Under the pieces are notes generated by a model. That model ran no database searches and was not told the origin of the DNA. It worked only from the letters and a program-made list of their open reading frames with translations. Shown here one piece after another: positions 1 to 5,233 of a DNA stretch of 6,483 nt. Within the stretch, counting starts at the first letter, position 1, and each line of letters opens with the position of its first letter. Both the position numbers and the translations under genes were made by a program. Source of the stretch: Alistipes sp. (GTDB taxonomy: Bacteria > Bacteroidota > Bacteroidia > Bacteroidales > Rikenellaceae); NCBI GenBank assembly GCA_017384185.1, contig JAFNUH010000168.1, forward strand, positions 1 through 6,483, read 5' to 3'.

Positions 1-504
1 ACTGCATTTGGTGCTCGTCACCGTCGTATCACTGGTGACCAGTATGACCAGTTCTCAGTTGATTTCGAGATGGAGAACGGTATCCACCTCCACTCTATGT
101 GCCGTCAGATCGATGGTTGCAGCAACAACGTTAGCGAGTTCATCCAGGGTACTAAGGGTTCTTGGAACAGCGCTAACCACGAGATTAAGGACTTGGCAGG
201 TAACGTAATTTGGAAGTTTGATGCAGAGGCTGAGAAGGCTGCTCACACTCAGACTAACCCCTACGTTTTGGAGCACGTTGATTGGGTTAACCACATCCGT
301 AAGGGTACAGCTCACGACGAGGCTACCGCTTGTGCAATCTCTTGCTTGGCTGGTGTAATGGGTCGTGAGGCTGCTTACTCAGGTGCAACTGTAACTTGGG
401 ACGAGATGAGCGCATCTAACCTCGACTATATGCCCGAGAAGCTCGAGTTGGGTAAGATGGATATGTCGGATTACGTAGTTAAGGTAACCGGTAAGGCTAA
501 GTAA
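1..504 (+). CDS. Gfo/Idh/MocA-family oxidoreductase, C-terminal part (5' end outside window)
   Basis: The frame is open from base 1 and ends at a tandem stop (TAATAA, 502-507), giving 167 residues with no start in the window. The stretch RRITGDQYDQFSVDF followed by HLHSMCRQIDGCSNNVSE (residues about 8-46) matches my recollection of the C-terminal substrate-binding domain of Bacteroidales Gfo/Idh/MocA proteins, which are usually about 440-470 residues and often carry a Tat signal. The N-terminal Rossmann NAD(P)-binding fold and the catalytic EKP motif would lie left of the window and cannot be checked. Family members oxidise or reduce sugars and polyols, and some act as retaining glycosidases through NAD; the substrate cannot be told from this piece. 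Codon use is strongly biased (CGT, GGT, GAG, AAG), which suggests good expression. An ATG at residue 24 (base 70) is internal, since conserved sequence precedes it. The gene is closed off by a terminator. Confidence 0.88.
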   Translation, partial: TAFGARHRRITGDQYDQFSVDFEMENGIHLHSMCRQIDGCSNNVSEFIQGTKGSWNSANHEIKDLAGNVIWKFDAEAEKAAHTQTNPYVLEHVDWVNHIRKGTAHDEATACAISCLAGVMGREAAYSGATVTWDEMSASNLDYMPEKLELGKMDMSDYVVKVTGKAK

Positions 505-529
505 TAACTATCCGATAGATTTATAATGA

Positions 530-571
530 GGGTGGGTCGGAGCTGAACAAACTCCCTCTCCACCCTTTTTT
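530..571 (+). terminator. Intrinsic terminator after the oxidoreductase gene, abutting the cupin start
   Basis: Bases 530-536 pair with 559-565 (seven pairs, one G-U) and 539-542 pair with 552-555, separated by a small internal loop and capped by a 9-nt loop. A run of six T follows at 566-571. This is the standard shape of a factor-independent terminator. It ends only 14 bases before the cupin ATG at 586, so the cupin mRNA must come either from read-through or from a promoter upstream of or inside the hairpin. Confidence 0.8.
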
Positions 572-585
572 CTTTGATAAAAAGG

Positions 586-1074
586 ATGAAAGAGGCACCA
601 AAGGTGGAGTTTATTGACGATGCGTTGTTGGCTGATGTTGCTGACAAGGCACGTGAGTCTGTAAGACTTAGGATGAATTATAACTTCCATCGTTCGACAG
701 ATGAGCCTGTTAACCGTCTGCTCAACGTGATGCATCGAGGTAGCTATCTGCCCGTGCATCGTCATCTCTCGCCCGATCGTTGCGAGAGTAGCGTTGTGCT
801 GAAAGGTAGGGTAGGAGTCATAATCTACGATAACGACGGTGGTGTTGTAGAGCGCCGTGTGGTAAGTCCAGATAGTGATTGCTATGGCTTCGATATCGAG
901 GCTGGCGTATGGCACGGAATGGTCGTGTTGGAGGACGATACCGTACTCTTCGAGGTTAAACAGGGTCCTTATGCTCCTATTACTCCCGAAAACTTAGCGC
1001 CGTGGACTCCCGCAGTGGATGACGTGCAGGGCGTTGAGAAATTTATCAAAGAGTTAGAGCAGAGTTTTGAATAG
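586..1074 (+). CDS. WbuC-family cupin-fold metalloprotein
   Basis: This encodes a 162-residue cytoplasmic protein with no signal peptide or membrane segment. The conserved stretch runs from about residue 44 to 130: NRLLNVMHRGSYLPVHRH, then ESSVVLKGRVGVIIYD, GVWHGMV and FEVKQGPYAP. Likely metal ligands are H58, H60 and E67 in the first cupin motif and H110 in the second. The pattern matches the WbuC family, named from O-antigen clusters, whose reaction is not firmly known; no surface-sugar genes are nearby, so no such role is claimed. I chose the ATG at 586. A TTG at 574 in the same frame would add four residues but lies almost on the terminator's T-run, and homology starts well after either site. 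The isomerase gene follows after 15 nt, so the two are probably co-transcribed. Confidence 0.85.
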   Translation: MKEAPKVEFIDDALLADVADKARESVRLRMNYNFHRSTDEPVNRLLNVMHRGSYLPVHRHLSPDRCESSVVLKGRVGVIIYDNDGGVVERRVVSPDSDCYGFDIEAGVWHGMVVLEDDTVLFEVKQGPYAPITPENLAPWTPAVDDVQGVEKFIKELEQSFE

Positions 1075-1089
1075 ATTAAAACAGATATT

Positions 1090-1983
1090 ATGAATAGAAA
1101 AGAATTTTTGCAGGCATCGTTGGCTGGCGCAGCTGCTATTGCAGTTTCGTCTCCGATGGATTTGATGGCAGCACCTAAGAAGGGTAAGGCTGAGTTGCGT
1201 CTCTCGTTCCAGGAGGGTATCGCTCCCGGTAAGAGCCTCGAGGAGAAGCTCGATTATATGGAGAATTTGGGTATCGTAGGTTTCGAGCCTGGTGGTCGTA
1301 ACTTGGCTGCTCGTGTAAACGAGATTAATCAGGCTTTGCGTGGTCGTAACATCAAGGTGTCGGCTATCTGCGCAGGTTTCGACGGTTTTATCTTGGCTGA
1401 GGATCCTAAGGTGAAGGCTCAGTTTGACTCTACAATGCGTGATATTATTGCTGCTGCTGGCGAGATTGGCTCAACAGGTGTTATTATGGTTCCTGCATTC
1501 AACGGTCAGAAGCCTTGCAAGCCTCACACTCTCGAGACACGTGAGTATTTGTGTGAGCAGATGCACGAGTTGGGTGAGTACGCTTTGAAGCATAACACAA
1601 CTGTTATCTTGGAGCCCCTGAACCGTCGTGAGTGCCACTATATGCGTCAGGTAGGTGATGCTGCTGCTATCTGCCGTGACTCTAAGAGTGCTGGCGTTAA
1701 GTGTATGGGTGACTTCTGGCATATGCAGGAGGAGACTTCTGATTACGCTGCTTTCTTGGCTGCAGGTCCTGAGTATTTGCAGCACGTACACGTTGCAAGC
1801 CGTGGTAATCGTAAGATGCCGGGTGAGGATGGCGTAGTAGATAACTACATCGACGGTTTCCGTGCATTGAAGGAGATGAACTATCCTTATTATGTTAGCT
1901 TCGAGTGCGGCACAAACGGCAAGCGTGAGGAGACAGTTCCTGCGGCTGTTGAGTTGTTGCGTGCACAGTGGAAGAAGGCTTAA
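1090..1983 (+). CDS. Secreted sugar phosphate isomerase/epimerase-like TIM-barrel protein
   Basis: The 297-residue product belongs to the xylose isomerase-like TIM-barrel (AP endonuclease 2) superfamily. Four probable metal ligands sit in the expected order: E175 (ILEPLNR), D208 (MGDFWHM), H234 (HVHVASR) and E272 (SFECG). Their spacing is close to that of D-tagatose 3-epimerase-type enzymes as I recall it. The N-terminus MNRKEFLQASLAG with a weakly hydrophobic core and a possible cut after LMA (about residue 27) looks like a Tat signal, although the pair is RK rather than RR. Export to the periplasm is therefore inferred, not shown. Together with the upstream oxidoreductase it suggests sugar or polyol conversion; the substrate is unknown. 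Arginine is coded by CGT in 16 of 17 cases, a sign of strong codon bias. No Shine-Dalgarno is seen. The next gene starts 33 nt on. Confidence 0.85.
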   Translation: MNRKEFLQASLAGAAAIAVSSPMDLMAAPKKGKAELRLSFQEGIAPGKSLEEKLDYMENLGIVGFEPGGRNLAARVNEINQALRGRNIKVSAICAGFDGFILAEDPKVKAQFDSTMRDIIAAAGEIGSTGVIMVPAFNGQKPCKPHTLETREYLCEQMHELGEYALKHNTTVILEPLNRRECHYMRQVGDAAAICRDSKSAGVKCMGDFWHMQEETSDYAAFLAAGPEYLQHVHVASRGNRKMPGEDGVVDNYIDGFRALKEMNYPYYVSFECGTNGKREETVPAAVELLRAQWKKA

Positions 1984-2016
1984 TGAAGCTATTGAAAACT
2001 AAAATACTTTTTGCTT

Positions 2017-3237
2017 ATGACCTTACAATGGGGTTATAAACGTGCATTTCTGCGTTGTGCCTTGCTCTTTGTAGCGGGCACAACGTTGCAAATGGGCTTA
2101 GGTGATATTGATAACAGCTTCCTGCGTTATCCGTGGGGACTTATTATCGCCATAAACTATGTGTATCTGCTGGTGCTGATACACTTTCAGCAGGAGCGTT
2201 GGTCGTGGCTCAAACGCTTGTCGGACCACTACGCCTGCACGTCGTCGCTCGTGGCGATGATTCTTATGACTATGATTTTTGGTCTCACACGCCAGGACCC
2301 TGCAACGGAGGGGTTAGTCGGAGCGTTGGGATTCTCACGTATGACCTCATCGTGGTCGTTTAATATCCTGCTGCTATACTTCACTACAACGACGGGTCTT
2401 GCCGTGATGGATGACTTGCATCATATCAGAAAGCGTCGTGTGGCGGCAGTGATGTCGCATTTGGCTGTATTTGTGATGCTTGTTGCGGGAATATTTGGCA
2501 GCGGCGATAAGGTGCGTGTGAGTGTCAATACGCAGCTGAATAAACCCGTTCATATGGGTGTAGATAGGGCAGGCAAGCCCACGCAGTTGCCCTTCGCTAT
2601 CACGCTCAAGGAGTTCAAAATGGATGAGTATCCGCCCAAACTCTATGTGCTTAATACTGCAACGCAGACCTCGTCGAGAGATTTCCTGTCGGTCGAGGAG
2701 GTTGGTGCTTCGATGGTTGTAGATGGCTGGGAGTTGACGGCTGAACAATATATCGATATGGCGGGTCGTATGCCCGAGAGTGATGAGTATCGTGAGATGC
2801 AACATATTGGTGCTGCGCCAGCCGTGCTTGTAAGAGCAAAAAATACCCTTTCGGGTGAAGAGTACAGAGGCTGGGTTAGCTGCGGTAGTTTTATCTTTGA
2901 GCCGTCGTATCTATTTTTGAGTAAGGATATTGCGGTAGCTATGCCACGCCGTGAGGCAAAGCGTTATCTCTCTCGCATTGAGGCAGAAAATGAGAAGGGC
3001 GAGACGGAGAAGTTTAATATTGAAGTTAACCACCCTGCCAAGATTGGCTCGTGGCATATATATCAGGTCGGTTATGATACGGCTCGTGGACGATGGAGCT
3101 CGACCAGTGTGCTGGAGTGCGTGCGAGATGGTTGGTACTCGGCAGTGCATATTGCGCTGTGGACTATGTTGGCGGCAGGTGTTGTAATGTTTGTAACGGC
3201 TGGTGGTCGTAAACCCAGAAAGGAGGAGCAGAGATGA
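2017..3237 (+). CDS. resB: ResB/Ccs1-like cytochrome c biogenesis protein
   Basis: This 406-residue membrane protein is the ResB (CcsB/Ccs1) half of the system II cytochrome c synthetase, which moves heme across the membrane and presents it with CcsA to apocytochrome c. Hydrophobic segments are seen near residues 10-28, 39-57, 75-91, 113-130 and 146-162, then a large extracytoplasmic domain (about 163-370) and a last segment at 374-394. The end of that domain carries EVNHPAKIGSWHIYQVGYD, which resembles the conserved ResB 'yQ.gyD' region. H148 and H378 lie in or beside membrane segments and are candidates for the conserved heme-binding histidine. I chose ATG 2017; a TTG at 2011 would add only two residues. 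The stop overlaps the ccsA start (ATGA), which indicates coupled translation. Family assignment is good, though ResB sequences diverge widely. Confidence 0.83.
   Translation: MTLQWGYKRAFLRCALLFVAGTTLQMGLGDIDNSFLRYPWGLIIAINYVYLLVLIHFQQERWSWLKRLSDHYACTSSLVAMILMTMIFGLTRQDPATEGLVGALGFSRMTSSWSFNILLLYFTTTTGLAVMDDLHHIRKRRVAAVMSHLAVFVMLVAGIFGSGDKVRVSVNTQLNKPVHMGVDRAGKPTQLPFAITLKEFKMDEYPPKLYVLNTATQTSSRDFLSVEEVGASMVVDGWELTAEQYIDMAGRMPESDEYREMQHIGAAPAVLVRAKNTLSGEEYRGWVSCGSFIFEPSYLFLSKDIAVAMPRREAKRYLSRIEAENEKGETEKFNIEVNHPAKIGSWHIYQVGYDTARGRWSSTSVLECVRDGWYSAVHIALWTMLAAGVVMFVTAGGRKPRKEEQR
3221..3226 (+). promoter_or_regulatory. Strong Shine-Dalgarno site for ccsA inside the end of resB
   Basis: AGGAGG lies 7 nt before the ccsA ATG at 3234 and overlaps the last codons of resB. 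None of the other starts in this window has such a site at a usable distance, in keeping with the weak use of Shine-Dalgarno sequences in Bacteroidota. It may support translation of ccsA by re-initiation at the ATGA overlap. Confidence 0.6.
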
Positions 3238-4010
3238 GTTGGGAACAATTAATATGGTTTGCTGCGGCAGCAACACTCTGTTGGATAACGGGTGCTGTGT
3301 TGGCATTTCGCAGTAAGCGCTGGTGGACGGCGGCTACGGCATCTATTGCCGGCTCGGTGATATTCTTTGCCTACATTGTTGGTATGTGGATAGCATTGGA
3401 GCGTCCCCCTATGCGTACTATGGGAGAGACTCGTTTGTGGTATTCATTCTTCCTCTCGATAGCGGGTGTCGCCGTATTTATCCGTTGGCGATATAAGTGG
3501 ATATTGTCGTTCAGTACGATGATGTCGGTGGTCTTTATCTGCGTTAATCTCTTTAAGCCAGAGATTCATAGTAAGTCGCTGATGCCGGCGTTGCAGAGCG
3601 TATGGTTTGTGCCACACGTTATTGTCTATATGTTCGCCTATGCAATGATGGGTGCCGTTACTCTCTTTGCGTTGTATCTGTGGTTGCGTAAGCGTGAGGC
3701 GGAGGCTACGGAGATGGGTGTTTGCGATAATCTGGTGCGTATCGGCTGGGCATTCCTGACACTCGGAATGATTATGGGCGCTCTGTGGGCTAAGCAGGCG
3801 TGGGGTGATTATTGGACGTGGGACCCCAAGGAGACGTGGGCGGCAGCGACGTGGTTGTCCTATCTTCTCTATCTGCATTTGAGACCTCGATTGAAGGATA
3901 ATAATATCGCTTTTGCTGTTTTATGTTTCTCGTTCTTGCTGTTGCAGATGTGTTGGTATGGTATAAACTACTTGCCGTCGGCGCAGGGCGCAAGCGTTCA
4001 CGTGTATTAA
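3234..4010 (+). CDS. ccsA: Cytochrome c assembly protein CcsA (heme handling, WWD domain)
   Basis: This 258-residue polytopic membrane protein carries the diagnostic tryptophan-rich WWD motif WGDYWTWDPKETW at residues 190-202, which binds heme on the outer face of the membrane. Flanking periplasmic histidines are H128 (in VWFVPHVIVYM) and H256 (in ASVHVY at the C-terminus). H215 in LLYLHLR fits the membrane histidine. At least six hydrophobic segments are visible (for example 5-24, 35-54, 72-83, 129-150, 168-184, 225-245). With ResB it forms the system II heme transport and ligation machine that joins heme to CXXCH motifs. In some Bacteroidales this pair lies near nrfHA (nitrite reductase), but no cytochrome gene is present here. 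The start is fixed by the ATGA overlap and the strong ribosome binding site. The GH43 gene follows after a single base. Confidence 0.93.
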   Translation: MSWEQLIWFAAAATLCWITGAVLAFRSKRWWTAATASIAGSVIFFAYIVGMWIALERPPMRTMGETRLWYSFFLSIAGVAVFIRWRYKWILSFSTMMSVVFICVNLFKPEIHSKSLMPALQSVWFVPHVIVYMFAYAMMGAVTLFALYLWLRKREAEATEMGVCDNLVRIGWAFLTLGMIMGALWAKQAWGDYWTWDPKETWAAATWLSYLLYLHLRPRLKDNNIAFAVLCFSFLLLQMCWYGINYLPSAQGASVHVY

Positions 4011-4011
4011 T

Positions 4012-4977
4012 ATGAAAAGAGTAGCATTCCTATTTCTCTTATTGCTGCCTATCGCATTGCAGGCGCAAACTGTGGGGCGTGGTCCCGAGCCGCAGCAGTT
4101 GATGTTGGCAGACCCTTATGTTTTGGAGGATGATGGTTGGTATTACATCTACGGCACGCACGCCGAAGATGGTATTGTGGTGTATCGTTCTCGTGATATG
4201 CGTGAGTGGAGTGACCTATATGGAAAAGCAAAGAATCATTTGGCTCTGCATAAGGATGATGTGTGGGGCGAGAAGTGGTTTTGGGCGCCAGAGGTATATA
4301 AAGTTGGAGATAGGTATCTTATGACATATAGCGCCGAGGAGCATATCTGCTATGCCGAATCGGATTCGCCTTGCGGACCCTTTGTGCAGAGAGATAAGCG
4401 ACCATATCTTCCCGATGAGAAGGGTATTGACTCATCGTTCTTTATTGACGATGATGGTACGCCTTATATCTTTTGGGTGCGCTTTACTCACGGAAATGTT
4501 ATCTGGGTCGCGGAGATGAGTCGTGACCTGCACGAGGTTAAGCTGGAGACGGCTCGTCGTCTTATAGATGTTGAAGAGAGTACGTGGGAGCATCGTATGG
4601 GGCGTGTTGCCGAAGGTCCTGCCGTAATTAAGTACCGTGGTAAGTACTATCTTACGTTTAGTTGCAACGACTACCAGAGTAAGGATTATGCCGTAGGTTT
4701 TGCCGTTGCGGACAATCCTATGGGACCTTATGTGCGTTACGCAGGCAACCCAATCCTGCATCGTCATCAGGGGTATGTTGGTACGGGGCATCACACTTTG
4801 TTGCCAACCCGCCGTGGGCTTTATATGGTCTATCACGCACATTATAATGGCGAGAAGATTCATCCTCGCCAAACGTTGATTTCTCCCGTGAAGTTCGTCC
4901 GTGAGCGTAATGATGGCAAGCGAGCGTATCGCCTTGAGGTTGACGACAAGGTAATAATTCCCAAAGTAGGGGAGTAG
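4012..4977 (+). CDS. Secreted glycoside hydrolase family 43 enzyme
   Basis: The 321-residue product has a clear signal peptide (MKRVAFLFLLLLPIALQAQ, cut near residue 19) with no lipobox cysteine, so it is likely periplasmic or secreted. The rest is a single five-bladed beta-propeller domain with the GH43 catalytic triad in place: base D34 (LADPYV), pKa-modulating D140 (GIDSSFF) and acid E201 (AEGPAV). H260/H261 (GTGHHTL) fit the family's metal-binding centre. GH43 enzymes are mostly alpha-L-arabinofuranosidases, beta-xylosidases or arabinanases that invert configuration; the specificity cannot be read from motifs alone. There is no extra C-terminal sandwich or carbohydrate-binding domain. The start lies 1 nt after the ccsA stop, so it is very probably in the same transcript. 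No SusC/D pair is in the window, so this is not visibly a full polysaccharide utilisation locus. Confidence 0.9.
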   Translation: MKRVAFLFLLLLPIALQAQTVGRGPEPQQLMLADPYVLEDDGWYYIYGTHAEDGIVVYRSRDMREWSDLYGKAKNHLALHKDDVWGEKWFWAPEVYKVGDRYLMTYSAEEHICYAESDSPCGPFVQRDKRPYLPDEKGIDSSFFIDDDGTPYIFWVRFTHGNVIWVAEMSRDLHEVKLETARRLIDVEESTWEHRMGRVAEGPAVIKYRGKYYLTFSCNDYQSKDYAVGFAVADNPMGPYVRYAGNPILHRHQGYVGTGHHTLLPTRRGLYMVYHAHYNGEKIHPRQTLISPVKFVRERNDGKRAYRLEVDDKVIIPKVGE

Positions 4978-4988
4978 CATAAACGAAA

Positions 4989-5019
4989 AGAGGGTGTCTA
5001 ACTCAGAGTTAGACCCTCT
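4989..5019. terminator. Strong hairpin after GH43, probable terminator of the operon
   Basis: Bases 4989-4994 pair with 5014-5019 and 4997-5003 pair with 5007-5013, with a 2-nt bulge (4995-4996) and a 3-nt loop. That makes 13 pairs starting 12 nt after the GH43 stop. There is no T-run on the right-hand side, while on the opposite strand the stem is followed by a T-rich tail. It could therefore stop leftward transcription better than rightward, or act in both directions together with the next hairpin. Confidence 0.6.
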
Positions 5020-5047
5020 GTAGAATGTGGACAGTGAAGCATTCTAC
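5020..5047. repeat. Second hairpin, directly adjoining the first
   Basis: GTAGAATG (5020-5027) is the exact reverse complement of CATTCTAC (5040-5047), with a 12-nt loop. It begins at the base after the first hairpin ends. It may help terminate or protect the 3' end of the operon mRNA. The 7-mer ATTCTAC occurs again at 5136-5142 in the spacer of the large inverted repeat. Confidence 0.5.
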
Positions 5048-5061
5048 AAAACTTATTGATT

Positions 5062-5080
5062 GACAAAGTGTTAAGTTGTT
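5062..5080 (+). repeat. Left arm of a perfect 19-bp inverted repeat
   Basis: GACAAAGTGTTAAGTTGTT here is the exact reverse complement of 5209-5227. The match is exactly 19 bp and stops on both sides. A perfect match this long within 170 bp is far beyond chance. The arms bracket 128 bp upstream of a tyrosine recombinase, the layout expected of an invertible segment or of paired recombinase binding sites. Confidence 0.9.
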
Positions 5081-5131
5081 TAGATTGAGGACTGATTGTC
5101 CGTGCAAAAGTCGTCTAAACATTTATTTTAC

Positions 5132-5160
5132 GAAGATTCTACTCTTCTCATGTAGTCTTC
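5132..5160. repeat. Imperfect palindrome inside the spacer
   Basis: GAAGA (5132-5136) and CTAC (5139-5142) pair with GTAG (5152-5155) and TCTTC (5156-5160), leaving a 2-nt bulge and a 9-nt loop. Nine pairs in this layout resemble paired half-sites for a DNA-binding protein or recombinase, or a simple RNA hairpin. Which of these applies cannot be told. Confidence 0.4.
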
Positions 5161-5170
5161 TATGTAGTCT
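5147..5170. repeat. Short tandem direct repeat (about 12 bp, two copies)
   Basis: ATGTAGTCT occurs at 5150-5158 and 5162-5170, each preceded by a TCT-like stretch, giving a period of 12 bp. About one helical turn apart, the copies could be protein binding sites on one face of DNA. The first copy overlaps the imperfect palindrome. Confidence 0.45.
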
Positions 5171-5208
5171 AAATTAAGACCAATTAGTGCTACCAAGTAA
5201 AATAAAGT

Positions 5209-5227
5209 AACAACTTAACACTTTGTC
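5209..5227 (-). repeat. Right arm of the perfect 19-bp inverted repeat
   Basis: This is the exact reverse complement of 5062-5080. It is followed by six T (5228-5233) and then the recombinase ATG. Any transcript of the recombinase that begins upstream of the left arm would carry both arms and could pair them next to the start codon. Confidence 0.9.
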
Positions 5228-5233
5228 TTTTTT

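Larger units (their letters stand above)
4978..5233. other. Repeat-rich intergenic region between the GH43 gene and the recombinase
   Basis: These 256 bases hold no credible gene. From left to right they contain two adjacent hairpins (4989-5019 and 5020-5047), the left arm of a 19-bp inverted repeat (5062-5080), a spacer with short inverted and direct repeats, the right arm (5209-5227), and six T directly before the recombinase ATG. No convincing Bacteroidota promoter (TTTG then TAnnTTTG) is seen on the + strand. On the minus strand of the spacer there is a partial match GACTTTTG (5105-5112 read in reverse), which would point towards the recombinase only if the segment were flipped. This region is the likely border between resident and acquired DNA. 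Confidence 0.7.

Noticed and set aside
505..530. Possible promoter box TAGATTTA at 516-523
   Set aside because: It is one base off the Bacteroidota -7 consensus, but no TTTG-like element is found at the right distance upstream.
574..585. TTG start for the cupin gene
   Set aside because: It sits against the terminator T-run and adds only four non-conserved residues; the ATG at 586 is more likely.
508..915. 135-residue open frame on the minus strand
   Set aside because: It lies opposite the terminator and the well-supported cupin gene, has no recognisable motif and is explained as a shadow of biased codons.
2011..2016. TTG start for resB
   Set aside because: It adds two residues only, and the ATG at 2017 is the simpler choice.
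4432..4980. 182-residue open frame on the minus strand opposite GH43
   Set aside because: The + strand frame carries a full GH43 catalytic triad and signal peptide; the antisense product shows no domain.
5062..5227. The inverted repeat as the ends of a MITE or small transposable element
   Set aside because: No target-site duplication is visible: the bases outside the arms (tgatt on the left, tttttt on the right) do not match beyond a trivial TT. It cannot be fully excluded without an empty-site comparison.
5062..5233. The inverted repeat plus six T as an intrinsic terminator
   Set aside because: The arms are AT-rich and 128 nt apart, which is poor for a terminator; the T-run is directly followed by a start codon.
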